Below are positions 7,173 to 15,316 of a stretch of 23,422 nucleotides of DNA, one piece after another. This DNA comes from DASUAS01 sp035763625 (lineage in GTDB: Bacteria > Actinomycetota > Acidimicrobiia > IMCC26256 > DASPTH01). The DNA lies in contig DASUAS010000213.1 in NCBI GenBank assembly GCA_035763625.1, positions 1 to 23,422 on the forward strand. Direction: 5' to 3'. The translations under genes were made by a program, and so were the position numbers. The notes under the pieces are model-generated. The model was not told the DNA's origin. It did no database searches and saw only the letters and a program-made list of their open reading frames with translations. Position 1 is the first letter of the stretch. Every line of letters starts with the position of its first letter.

Positions 7173-8381
7173 TCACTCCAGCGCGGCGTAGACGTCGGTC
7201 CAGAAGTCCTGGATGACCGCGGGCAGCGGGAACGCGCTGGCGAACGCGTCGGTGGTGAGGATGATGCCGACGACGCCGTGGTTGGGATCGTTGGCCCACG
7301 ACGACCCGAGGCCACCGGTCCACCCGTAGGTCCCCACCGTCGGACCCAACCCGGTGCGACGCACCTGGACACCGACCCCGAAGCCCCATCCCTGCGCGGC
7401 GTCCGGGGCCGGGCCCGGCGCACCGGCGAGCACCCCGAGCTGATCGGTCGTCATCGCCTCGACCGCGGCGCGCGAGAGGAGATGCCCACCATCGGGCCGG
7501 CGACCGCCTGCGAGCAACATGCGACCGAACGCGTGGAGGTCGCCGAGCGTCGAGACGAGACCACCGCCGCCGGAGGGGAACGCGGGCATCGTCGACCACT
7601 GCCCCGACGGCGGATCGAACACGACCGGCTCCCCGGTCGCCGGGTCGCGCTCGTACGACGACCCGAGCCGAGCGACATCACGCGCCGCGAAGGCGGTGTC
7701 GACCATGCCGAGCGGTTCGAAGACCCGTTCGTGCAGGACGTCCGAGAACGGTTGCCCGGCGGCGCGGCCGATGAGCACGCCGAGGATGTCGGCGCTGTGG
7801 TGATAGGTCCATCGCTCGCCGGGGTGGTGGAGCAGCGGGAGCGTCGCGAGCTTGCGCAGCCACTCGTCGGGCTCGGGCGCGACCTGCGGCGCCGGTGGCG
7901 CGGTGCCGATGCCGAGCTCGTCCATGGCGAGCATCAGGGGCTGCGGAAACGGCGCCGCGAAGTCGATGCCCAGTCCGGTGCGGAAGGTGAGGACGTCGTG
8001 CAACGTGATGGGGCGCCGCGCGGGCTCGGTGTCGCCGTCGATGGGACCGCGCCCGTCGACGAGGACGCGCCGGTCGGCGAGCTCCGGGAGCAGGGCGTCG
8101 ACGGGATCGTCGAGGCGCACACGGTGTTCCTCGACCAGGATCAGCGCCGCGACCGCGGTGATCGGCTTGGTGATCGACGCGATGCGGAACACGGTGTCCC
8201 GCTCGACCGCGGCGGCGTCACCGCGGGTGAGCCGGCCGGCGGTGCCGGCGTGCACGTCGTCCCCGCAGGCGGCCAGCCATGCCACTCCCCCGACGTCGTC
8301 GGCGTCGACGTGCTGCGTGACCGAGTGGCCGATCCGTCGGGCCCGGGCTGCGTCGAAGCTGCTCATGTGAGGTAGGACCAT
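7173..8381 (-). CDS. Serine hydrolase of the beta-lactamase / class C-like (esterase, D-aminopeptidase) family
   Basis: 402 residues from ATG 8381; ATG 8366 is an equally possible start and neither has a clear ribosome binding site. The active-site triad motifs are visible: S-x-x-K in ASITKPITA (S69, K72), a Tyr motif WTYHHSADILGVLIGR (Y193) in place of Y-x-N, and WTGGLGSSW (354-362) as the third motif. This layout is typical of EstB-like esterases and penicillin-binding-protein-like hydrolases rather than true beta-lactamases. No signal peptide is seen, suggesting a cytoplasmic enzyme. Its end lies 3 bp from the end of the convergent DUF6582 gene. Its substrate cannot be predicted. Confidence 0.88.
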   Translation of the reverse strand: MVLPHMSSFDAARARRIGHSVTQHVDADDVGGVAWLAACGDDVHAGTAGRLTRGDAAAVERDTVFRIASITKPITAVAALILVEEHRVRLDDPVDALLPELADRRVLVDGRGPIDGDTEPARRPITLHDVLTFRTGLGIDFAAPFPQPLMLAMDELGIGTAPPAPQVAPEPDEWLRKLATLPLLHHPGERWTYHHSADILGVLIGRAAGQPFSDVLHERVFEPLGMVDTAFAARDVARLGSSYERDPATGEPVVFDPPSGQWSTMPAFPSGGGGLVSTLGDLHAFGRMLLAGGRRPDGGHLLSRAAVEAMTTDQLGVLAGAPGPAPDAAQGWGFGVGVQVRRTGLGPTVGTYGWTGGLGSSWANDPNHGVVGIILTTDAFASAFPLPAVIQDFWTDVYAALE

Positions 8382-8442
8382 GCGCCGGGATGGAAGTCAT
8401 CGGTCCACCACAATGCCTTCGGGTGGCTCGCCGGACTCCGGG

Positions 8443-8448
8443 TAGCGT
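8443..8448 (+). promoter_or_regulatory. Possible -10 element (TAGCGT) of the MFS gene
   Basis: TAGCGT lies in the 133-bp divergent region between the hydrolase (minus) and the exporter (plus). The same hexamer occurs at the proposed promoters at 16481 and 18927. Transcription would begin near 8455, leaving a leader of about 60 nt. Confidence 0.35.
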
Positions 8449-8514
8449 CCTTTCGGTACGGGGTCGTCGAACGAAGTGCTCGACCCGGAGCCGCCGACTG
8501 CAGGGAGGAACGCG

Positions 8515-10179
8515 ATGCTCGGGCGACTCACCGATCCCGAGATCGCGCACCGTCGCCGCTGGCTCACACTGCTCGTCCTGTGCCTGAGCCTCATGGTGAT
8601 CGGCATCGACAACACGATCCTCAACGTCGCCATCCCCACGTTGGCGAAGCCGACCGGCGCGGGCGGGCTCGGCGCGAGCGCGAGCGAGCTGCAGTGGATC
8701 GTCGACGCGTACACCATCGTCTTCGCCGGGCTCCTCCTCACCTCGGGCAGCCTCGGCGACCGGTTCGGTCGCTACCGGTTCCTCACCATCGGTCTGCTGA
8801 TCTTCGGGGCCGGCTCCGCGATGTCGGCGTTCGCGCCGTCGGCGACGGTGCTCATCGGCACCCGGGCGTTGATGGGCATCGGCGCGTCGGCGATCATGCC
8901 GGCGACGCTGTCGGTGCTCACCAACGTGTTCCACGACCCGCGCGAGCGCGCCAAGGCGATCGGCGTGTGGGCCGGCGTGTCGGCGATCGGCATCGCGGTC
9001 GGCCCCATCGCCGGCGGCGTGCTGCTCGAGCACTTCTGGTGGGGCTCGGTGTTCCTGGTGAACGTCCCCGTCGTCGCGGTCGCGCTCTTCGCCGGGTACC
9101 TGCTCGTGCCCGACTCCAAGGATCCGCACGCCGGACGGCTCGACCCCCTCGGATCGATCCTGTCGATCGCAGGTCTCACCGTCTTGTTGTGGGCGGTGAT
9201 CGAGGGTCCGAGCACCGGCTGGACCTCCCCGTCGATCCTCGCCGGCTTCGTCGTGGGTGGCGCGGTGCTCGCCGGGTTCTTCGTCTGGGAGCTGAAGTGC
9301 TCGAACCCGATGCTCGACGTGCACTTCTTCGAGAACCCCCGCTTCTCCGCGGCCAGCGGTGCGATCACGCTCGCGTTCCTCGCGCTGTTCGGCACCATCT
9401 TCCTGCTCACGCAGTACACGCAACAGGTGCTCGGCTACTCCACCGTCGAGGCCGGTGCGATCTTCCTGCCCCAGTCGATCGTGCTCATGATCTTCGCTCC
9501 GCTGTCGACCCGATGGGTGCACAAGTTCGGCAGCAAGGCCGTCGTCTCCATCGGGCTCTTCATCCTCGCGGTGTCGCTCGTGCTCATGGCGACGTTCCAG
9601 ACCGACAGCTCGGCGTACTGGGTGGTCGCGGTCACCGCGCTCAGCGCGTTCGGCATGGCGCACGTCGTCGCCCCGGCCACGGAATCGATCATGGGGTCGC
9701 TCCCCCGGGCCAAGGCGGGCGTCGGTTCGGCGATGAACGACACCACCCGGCAGGTCGGCGGCGCGGTCGGGGTCGCGCTGCTCGGGTCGATCCTGGCCTC
9801 GGCGTTCCGACCCAAGGTGCAGGACCTCCTCCTCGGCCACGTCCCGGGCTCGCTGCTGGCCAAGATCGAGGACTCGCTCGGCAGCGCGCTCGGCGTCGCG
9901 CGTGGCACGCCCTCGGCCAAGCCGTTCGCGGGGCGGATCGTCGACGCCGCCCAGACCAGCTTCGTGCACGGCATGCACGCCGCGGTCCTGGTGGCCGCGG
10001 TCGTCGCGGTGATCGGCGGCATCGCCACGCTGATCTGGCTCCCCGCTCGTGCCCGCACACATCCCGACGACATCGACGTGGTCGCGCACGACGGCCAGGC
10101 CATGGCCGACACCGCCGTCGACGGTGACGGCACGATCAGCCCCCGGCCCGCGCCCACACCCTCGCCCACGGTCGGTTGA
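8515..10179 (+). CDS. MFS drug:H+ antiporter, 14-TM DHA2 (EmrB/QacA) family
   Basis: 554 residues, an inner-membrane exporter of the 14-helix DHA2 family. The first helix carries the motif GIDNTILNVAIPTL. Motif A follows in GSLGDRFGRYRF, and motif C, the antiporter motif, in GVSAIGIAVGPIAGGVLLE. Successive hydrophobic blocks fit about 14 helices, and the C-terminal tail is hydrophilic and Asp/Pro-rich. ATG 8515 is chosen because AGGGAGGAA (8502-8510) lies just upstream; the 13 residues before it in frame are Pro-rich and non-homologous. One base separates its stop from the next gene, an alpha/beta hydrolase, so the two are co-transcribed. A natural reading is detoxification of a compound by hydrolysis plus export. 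No regulator is adjacent. Confidence 0.93.
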   Translation: MLGRLTDPEIAHRRRWLTLLVLCLSLMVIGIDNTILNVAIPTLAKPTGAGGLGASASELQWIVDAYTIVFAGLLLTSGSLGDRFGRYRFLTIGLLIFGAGSAMSAFAPSATVLIGTRALMGIGASAIMPATLSVLTNVFHDPRERAKAIGVWAGVSAIGIAVGPIAGGVLLEHFWWGSVFLVNVPVVAVALFAGYLLVPDSKDPHAGRLDPLGSILSIAGLTVLLWAVIEGPSTGWTSPSILAGFVVGGAVLAGFFVWELKCSNPMLDVHFFENPRFSAASGAITLAFLALFGTIFLLTQYTQQVLGYSTVEAGAIFLPQSIVLMIFAPLSTRWVHKFGSKAVVSIGLFILAVSLVLMATFQTDSSAYWVVAVTALSAFGMAHVVAPATESIMGSLPRAKAGVGSAMNDTTRQVGGAVGVALLGSILASAFRPKVQDLLLGHVPGSLLAKIEDSLGSALGVARGTPSAKPFAGRIVDAAQTSFVHGMHAAVLVAAVVAVIGGIATLIWLPARARTHPDDIDVVAHDGQAMADTAVDGDGTISPRPAPTPSPTVG

Positions 10180-10180
10180 C

Positions 10181-11194
10181 GTGAACCGCGCCGAGGTGTG
10201 GCGCAACCGGGGCGGCCATTTCCGGTGGGTGCCCGCGGGTGGCGGCGCGGCCGCGGTGGAGGTCTTCCACGTCGAGCTCGGCGACGTCGACGCGCCGCCG
10301 GTGGTGCTGGTGCACGGGTTCCCGACCAGCAGCGTCGACTGGTTCGACGTCGCGCAGCAGCTCAGCGATCGCCACCGCGTCTGCGCCCTCGACTTCCCCG
10401 GTTTCGGGTTCTCCGACAAGCCGCTCGGCTGGGGTTACGGCCTGAGGCGCGACGCCGAGCTGCTCGAGCACTACGTGTCGGAGGTGCTCGGGCTCGAGTC
10501 GATGATCATGTTCGCCCACGACCGCGGCTCGAGCGTGGCGATGATCCATGCAACACGCGTCGAGTCGCAGGTACGGCTCGAGCACCTGTTCCTCTCGAAC
10601 GCCAACCTCTTCCTGCCGCTGTCGAACCTCACCCGGGCCCAGCTCCTCATGCTCGACCCCGCGACCGGCCCGGCCCTGCTCGCGCAGGCGACGCCGCAGC
10701 AGCTCGCCGAAGGCATGGGGCAGACGACCTATACGCCCGCACGCGGTCCCGACGATCCGGAGGTCCAGGCGCTGGCGACGGTCTTCGCGCACGGCGGCGG
10801 GCTCCCGGTGCTGCACGAGACCATCCAGTACCTGGTCGAGCGCGGCAACGACGAGACGACCTGGCTCGACGCACTCGCGGCCGTCGACGTGCCCACGACC
10901 TTCCTCTGGGGGATCTGCGACACCGTCGCGCCGCCCCGCGTCGTGAACCACGTGTGGGACGCGTTCATGCGGCGCAAGCCCGGGCGCAACTCCCTCTACT
11001 TCATCCCCGAAGCGAACCACTACGTGCAGAACGACCGACCCGACTCGGTGGTGGAGGCGTTCGTGCACGCGCTCACCGCCGCCGACGACGTGCCACCGGG
11101 TGCGATCTCGTCGCGGCCCGCGTCACCGATCCTGGTCGACCGCTCACGAGCCGAGCTCCCGCGCGCCGCCGACGTGCTGCACCGAGCGGAGTGA
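10181..11194 (+). CDS. Alpha/beta hydrolase with Asp nucleophile (epoxide hydrolase / haloalkane dehalogenase-like)
   Basis: 337 residues from GTG 10181, one base after the exporter stop. Oxyanion-hole motif HGFPTSS (45-51). The nucleophile elbow reads FAHDRGSSVA, so the nucleophile is Asp (D114) as in epoxide hydrolases and dehalogenases, not Ser as in esterases. The acid is probably D247 in LWGICDTVAPP and the base H280 in IPEANHYVQND. The family opens epoxides or removes halides through a covalent alkyl-enzyme ester. A C-terminal tail of about 30 residues beyond the domain is low-complexity (Ala/Arg/Pro). Choosing between epoxide hydrolase and dehalogenase needs cap-domain residues I cannot assign with confidence. 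Confidence 0.88.
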   Translation: MNRAEVWRNRGGHFRWVPAGGGAAAVEVFHVELGDVDAPPVVLVHGFPTSSVDWFDVAQQLSDRHRVCALDFPGFGFSDKPLGWGYGLRRDAELLEHYVSEVLGLESMIMFAHDRGSSVAMIHATRVESQVRLEHLFLSNANLFLPLSNLTRAQLLMLDPATGPALLAQATPQQLAEGMGQTTYTPARGPDDPEVQALATVFAHGGGLPVLHETIQYLVERGNDETTWLDALAAVDVPTTFLWGICDTVAPPRVVNHVWDAFMRRKPGRNSLYFIPEANHYVQNDRPDSVVEAFVHALTAADDVPPGAISSRPASPILVDRSRAELPRAADVLHRAE

Positions 11195-11263
11195 GGCGGG
11201 CACGCGGTTCCTCAACGCGACCTCAACTCCCGGCAACCCAGGCCCAGAGCGCACCGGGCTTCC

Positions 11264-11269
11264 TACACT
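11264..11269 (+). promoter_or_regulatory. Possible -10 element (TACACT)
   Basis: TACACT lies 44 bp before ATG 11313 in a 118-bp intergenic stretch. It would start transcription near 11276, leaving a leader of about 37 nt with the AGAGAGG ribosome binding site. No clear -35 is seen. Confidence 0.3.
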
Positions 11270-11312
11270 CGACGACCGAAGCGGGCGAGTCGCCAACCTG
11301 AAGAGAGGCAGG

Positions 11313-11924
11313 ATGGAAACTCGTCGGATCCGTCGTCTGGAGCGGCGCCGCGTCCATCGCACCGCGGTCCTCGGCACGTCGCTCGCCGCGCTCGGTGTCG
11401 CGCTCGGGCTGGCACTCCCCCGGAGCACGCTCGGCGCAATCGTGATCTTCGCCGCGGCTGGGTGCGGCGCCCTGATGGTGATGTTGCGCGACGAATCGGT
11501 GGCTTCACTCCACGGCCTGCGACGCGTCGTGAGGTTGCCGTTGCGCAGGTCGGTCTCGGCGACGTTCGAGTCGTTCTCGTCGCGCGTCGCCGGATCGTTG
11601 CGCGTCGTACTCGCTCGCCGCCCGACACCGACCCCACAGGTGCTCGACGAACCGGAGGACGAAGCGGAGGCGTGGTGGGGTCCGGCGTCGGCATCGGTGG
11701 ATCCCCTGAGTCCTGCGCCGGCCGAGTCACCGCTCCGCGCGCCGGAGCTCCCCGCGCCCGTGGTGTCGGCACCGGTGGGCTCGGCGCGGGTGCCGGCGGA
11801 CGGCGGACCAACGGGTCCGAGCCGGGTCGAGCAGCTCCTGGTCGGCACCCGTCGACACGTCGACGCGCTCACGAAGCGGTTCCGCCGTCACGACGAGGAG
11901 GCAGCGCCGACCGTCACCTCCTGA
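11313..11924 (+). CDS. Uncharacterised membrane protein with two TM helices and a Pro/Ala-rich linker
   Basis: 203 residues from ATG 11313 with AGAGAGG just upstream. A short Arg-rich N-terminus is followed by two hydrophobic helices (about 17-36 and 41-57), which would form a membrane hairpin. An amphipathic Arg/Ser stretch follows (about 65-100), then an acidic patch DEPEDEAEAWW, a long Pro/Ala/Ser/Val-rich linker (about 125-175) and a basic C-terminal helix (RVEQLLVGTRRHVDALTKRF). I do not recognise the family. The layout, a membrane anchor plus disordered linker plus short helix, fits a scaffold or adaptor, but nothing proves it. It may be transcribed alone; the regulator downstream appears to have its own promoter. 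Confidence 0.7.
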   Translation: METRRIRRLERRRVHRTAVLGTSLAALGVALGLALPRSTLGAIVIFAAAGCGALMVMLRDESVASLHGLRRVVRLPLRRSVSATFESFSSRVAGSLRVVLARRPTPTPQVLDEPEDEAEAWWGPASASVDPLSPAPAESPLRAPELPAPVVSAPVGSARVPADGGPTGPSRVEQLLVGTRRHVDALTKRFRRHDEEAAPTVTS

Positions 11925-11984
11925 CGGCCGCGCGGGAGCAGCCGGACGCACGACGCGGCGCGGCACCCGCAACCCGTGCTGCGT

Positions 11985-11990
11985 TACCGT
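11985..11990 (+). promoter_or_regulatory. Probable -10 element (TACCGT) for leaderless regulator mRNA
   Basis: TACCGT is followed by six bases and then ATG 11997, so it lies exactly at -12 to -7 from the start codon. This supports ATG 11997 over the in-frame GTG 11976 and suggests a leaderless transcript. Confidence 0.5.
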
Positions 11991-11996
11991 TCGAGC

Positions 11997-14906
11997 ATGC
12001 CGCGCGGTCGTCCTGGAGGCACGGTGACGTTCCTCTTCACCGGCATCGACGACGCCACCCGTCCGTGGGGCGAAGGTTCCACCGACGCCGCCGCGGCACT
12101 GCGGATCCACGACGGGATCGTGCGGGGGACGATCGAGCGCCACGGCGGCTACGTGTTCGGCATCGCCGGCAACGGATTCTCCGCCGCGTTCTCGAGCGTT
12201 GCCGACGCGACGGCCGCCGCGATCGAGTGTCAGGAGCAGCTGCGCGACGACCCGTTCGTCAACTTCATGGTGCGCATGGCACTGCACACGGGCGACGCGA
12301 TCGAACGTGATCGCAACTACGTCGGGAGCGAGGTGAGTCGTACGGCCCGGTTGCTGTCGCTGGCACACGGAGGTCAGATCCTCGTCTCCGATGCGGCCGA
12401 GATGCTGTTGCGCGACCGGGTGATGTTGCGGTCACTCGGCGAGCACCGGCTCCGCGCGCTCCACGGTCGGATGTCGGTGTACCAACTGGTCGCCGACGGC
12501 CTCCCGATGGACTTCCCCGTGCTCCGCAGCGTCGACGACTTCCCGGGCAACCTCCCGCGGCAGCTGACCTCACTCGTCGGTCGCGAACCGGTCGTCACGG
12601 ACATCGCCGAGCTCGTGAGGTCCAACCCGCTCGTCACCCTGACCGGCCTCGGCGGCGTCGGCAAGTCGCGGCTGGCCGTCGAGGTCGGCGCCGAAGTGGC
12701 CGGCGAGCTCCCCGACGGCGTGTGGATCGTCGAGCTCGCCTCCGTCGGCGAGCCCGCGTCCGTCCCCGCGGCGATCGCGACCGCGCTGGGCATCACACCG
12801 CAGGGCGACGCCCCGCTCCTGGACACGATCGCCGACGCGTTGGGCGGTCGACAGATGCTCCTCCTGGTCGACAACTGCGAACACGTGGTGTCCGCGGTGG
12901 CATCGGTGCTCCGAGCGATCCTCGCCCTGCACGGCGACGTCAAGATCCTCGCCACGTCGCGGGAGGTCCTCGGACTCGACGACGAAGTGCCGTTCACGGT
13001 TGCACCGCTCGCGCTCGAGGGCGGCGAGATGTCGGATGCCGTCACCCTCTTCGTCGACCGGGCGCGCGCGGTGCGACCCGACTTCGGTCTCCGCGACCTG
13101 GAGACCGCCGCCGCGGTGACCGAGATCTGCGAGAGCCTCGACGGACTCCCACTCGGCATCGAGCTGGCCGCGGCACGGATGGCGGCGATGAGTGCCCCCG
13201 ACGTCCGAGACCGACTGGCCGATCGCTTCCGACTCCTGCAGGGCACAGACCTGGGACCCGAACGCCACCTCACGCTTCGCAACACGGTCGCGTGGTCGTA
13301 CGACCTCCTCGCGGCCGACGAACGGGAACTGCTGCGCTCGATGTCGGTGTTCGCCGGCAGCTTCGAGCTGGCGAGCGTCGTCGCGGTCGCCGACGGCGAC
13401 GACGACGTCGAGATCCTCCGTCAACTCGACTCGTTGGTCCGCAAGTCGCTCGTCGTCGCCGATCACCGCGCGGCCCGCACCCGGTACCGGCAGTTCGAGA
13501 CCATCCGCCAGTTCGCCGAGGATCGCCTCGCCGAGACGGGCACGCTCGAACGCACGCGCGACCGTCACGCCGAGCACTTCGCCGAGGCCGCCATGACCCG
13601 ATGGGAACGATGGAACGGTCCGGGTTGGCGCGAAGTCGTCGACTGGGTCGAGACCGAGCTGGGCAACCTGCGCGTCGCGTACCAGTGGAGCGCACGGCGC
13701 GGCGAGGTGGCGCGGGCGACCGACGTCGCCGCGCACTCCGCGCTCATGGGCTTCTCGGTGCAGCTCTTCGAGACGCTGGCGTGGGCCGAGGCGCTGCTGG
13801 GGGCCGCCACCGAGGCCGACGTCCGCCGCCTCCCGCGCCTCTACACCGCGGCGGGATACGCGTGCTTCGCGGGCCGCGCCGAAGCCGCGCGCGAGCACGC
13901 GCACCGGGCGACCGAGCTCGAGCGCGACCCGCGCTACGACTCGTGTGAACCCGGGTACGCGTCCTTCGTCGAGGCCCTCGGTTCGGTGTACTGCGGTGAC
14001 CTCGATCGCTACACGGAGCTCACCGGTGAGATCGCGCGCCGGTACGGTCGCGATCGCGGCTATGGCCTCGCGGCCTACGTCGACGGGTTGCAGTCGTGCG
14101 GACGGATCGACGAGGCACTCGCGCTCACCGAGGAATCGGTCGTGGCCGCGAGAGCGCTCGGGAACCCGTACTGGATCTCCTACGCGCTGTGGATCGCAGG
14201 CATGGCGTTCTCCAAGGCCGACGTGCGTCGCGCGTTTGCCGCGTGGGACGAAGGCGTGGCCTTCGTCCGTGAGCATGGTGTGCAGTTCTTCGAAGGATTC
14301 CTCGCCCGCGACGCCGCCCGCCTCCACACCTCCGACGGTGATGCCGAGACGGCGCTCGTCCTCTTCGCCGACGCCATCGCGGCGTTCCAACATGCGGGCA
14401 ACGTGCCGCAGCTGATCATCACCCTCGCCAGTGTGCCCGCGTTGTTCGAACGGCTCGAGCGCCTGGCGCCCGCGGCGTTGCTGGTCGGTGCGCTATCGCG
14501 CGAGGCGTCGAGCGTCCACCACGTTCCCGAGCTCGCCGAGCTCGGCGAGCGGGTCGCAGCCAGGCTCGGTGCCGCCCGTGCCGCGGACCTGACCGCGGCG
14601 GGGGCTGCGCTCGATCTGAACCGCGCTGCGGTATACGCGCGCCAGCAGATCGAGGTCGCCCGACGCGAGCCGGGCCCGCAGGCGCGCGAGGCGCGGCCGG
14701 GAGGCCTGAGCCGTCGCGAGGTGGAAGTCCTCCGGCTCGTGTCCGACGGGCGCACGTCGAGCGAGATCGCGTCGCAGCTGTTCATCTCGACGCGGACCGC
14801 CGAGCACCACATCCAGAACATCTACACGAAGATCGGCGTGTCCAGCCGGGCCGCGGCGACCCGCTGGGCGGTCGCCCACGACGTCGTCGACGGCGTCGTG
14901 GCCTGA
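11997..14906 (+). CDS. LuxR-family regulator: degenerate class III cyclase domain + NTPase + helical repeats + HTH
   Basis: 969 residues. Domains: adenylate/guanylate-cyclase homology (about 5-165), NB-ARC/AAA-like ATPase (about 195-480), alpha-helical TPR-like repeats (about 510-880), and a C-terminal LuxR HTH (about 902-960: LSRREVEVLRLVSDGRTSSE, then STRTAEHHIQNIYTKIGV). The ATPase looks intact: Walker A GLGGVGKS (217-224), Walker B MLLLVDNCEHV, TSREVLGL and GLPLGIELAAARM. In the cyclase domain the metal-binding Asp of the usual TFLFTDIEGST is Gly (G16, TFLFTGIDD), the second Asp in GDGxxAxF is Asn (N59, GNGFSAAF), and the catalytic Asn of NRAAR is Ser (SRTAR). It should therefore not make cyclic nucleotides and probably serves as a ligand or dimerisation module. 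Such STAND-type proteins switch transcription on signal binding. The targets are unknown; the downstream AmiC-like operon is a candidate. Confidence 0.92.
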   Translation: MPRGRPGGTVTFLFTGIDDATRPWGEGSTDAAAALRIHDGIVRGTIERHGGYVFGIAGNGFSAAFSSVADATAAAIECQEQLRDDPFVNFMVRMALHTGDAIERDRNYVGSEVSRTARLLSLAHGGQILVSDAAEMLLRDRVMLRSLGEHRLRALHGRMSVYQLVADGLPMDFPVLRSVDDFPGNLPRQLTSLVGREPVVTDIAELVRSNPLVTLTGLGGVGKSRLAVEVGAEVAGELPDGVWIVELASVGEPASVPAAIATALGITPQGDAPLLDTIADALGGRQMLLLVDNCEHVVSAVASVLRAILALHGDVKILATSREVLGLDDEVPFTVAPLALEGGEMSDAVTLFVDRARAVRPDFGLRDLETAAAVTEICESLDGLPLGIELAAARMAAMSAPDVRDRLADRFRLLQGTDLGPERHLTLRNTVAWSYDLLAADERELLRSMSVFAGSFELASVVAVADGDDDVEILRQLDSLVRKSLVVADHRAARTRYRQFETIRQFAEDRLAETGTLERTRDRHAEHFAEAAMTRWERWNGPGWREVVDWVETELGNLRVAYQWSARRGEVARATDVAAHSALMGFSVQLFETLAWAEALLGAATEADVRRLPRLYTAAGYACFAGRAEAAREHAHRATELERDPRYDSCEPGYASFVEALGSVYCGDLDRYTELTGEIARRYGRDRGYGLAAYVDGLQSCGRIDEALALTEESVVAARALGNPYWISYALWIAGMAFSKADVRRAFAAWDEGVAFVREHGVQFFEGFLARDAARLHTSDGDAETALVLFADAIAAFQHAGNVPQLIITLASVPALFERLERLAPAALLVGALSREASSVHHVPELAELGERVAARLGAARAADLTAAGAALDLNRAAVYARQQIEVARREPGPQAREARPGGLSRREVEVLRLVSDGRTSSEIASQLFISTRTAEHHIQNIYTKIGVSSRAAATRWAVAHDVVDGVVA

Positions 14907-14925
14907 ACCCCCACCCGGGGAAATG

Positions 14926-14937
14926 GGTAGGTCTACC
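14926..14937. promoter_or_regulatory. Small palindrome (GGTAG-GT-CTACC) upstream of the small-protein/AmiC-like operon
   Basis: Perfect 5-bp arms separated by 2 bp, in the 127-bp gap after the LuxR regulator. It could be an operator for the operon beginning at 15034. It could also be chance; no consensus for the regulator next door is known to me. Confidence 0.25.
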
Positions 14938-15033
14938 GATGCCCTGACCGCGGCCGTTCCGGAGAATGACCCCACGCCGACCCACCGGTCGGCAACCCGA
15001 GATCCACTGCGATCCACTCCGGAAGGGGAAGTC

Positions 15034-15306
15034 ATGATCCTGGCGACGACGCAGGTCGAGGACGTCGAGCGGTTCCTCGACGTGTTCGCGACGAAGGGCG
15101 CGGAGAAGCGCGCGCTCCACGGCTGCAAGGGTGCCAACGTGTTCCGCGACCCGAGCGAAGAGCACCGCGTCTGGGCGTTCTTCGACTGGGACGAGGCCGG
15201 ATGGGCGAGCTTCGTCTCCGACCCCGACGTCCTGCCGGTCATCAAGGAAGCCGGCCACCTCGACCAGCCGCAGGCCGCGCTGTTCCTCGGCACGTACCGG
15301 GCGTGA
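15034..15306 (+). CDS. Small dimeric alpha/beta-barrel-type protein (ABM-like)
   Basis: 90 residues from ATG 15034, with GGAAGGGGAAG immediately upstream. The order is beta (MILATTQV), helix (VERFLDVFATKGAEKRALHG), beta (GANVFRD), beta (HRVWAFFDW), helix (AGWASFVSDPDVLPVIKEAG), beta (AALFLGTYRA). This ferredoxin-like layout is typical of antibiotic-biosynthesis-monooxygenase, EthD and similar small dimeric barrel proteins. I cannot assign a specific family or ligand. The next gene, an AmiC/UrtA-like ligand-binding protein, starts 10 bp after its stop with its own Shine-Dalgarno sequence, so the two are one operon and probably functionally linked. Confidence 0.75.
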   Translation: MILATTQVEDVERFLDVFATKGAEKRALHGCKGANVFRDPSEEHRVWAFFDWDEAGWASFVSDPDVLPVIKEAGHLDQPQAALFLGTYRA

Positions 15307-15316
15307 GGGAGCGACG

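Noticed and set aside
7173..8381. Beta-lactamase resistance gene
   Set aside because: It has the S-x-x-K fold signature but lacks the Y-x-N and K-T-G forms of true class A/C enzymes and a signal peptide; an esterase or peptidase-like hydrolase is more likely.
8218..10419. 733-codon minus-strand frame opposite the MFS exporter
   Set aside because: Translation is almost only Arg/Asp/Glu/Gly/His, typical of the antisense of a membrane protein in GC-rich DNA.
12570..14393. 607-codon minus-strand frame inside the LuxR-type regulator
   Set aside because: It runs antisense to intact Walker A, Walker B and repeat domains and shows no motif of its own.
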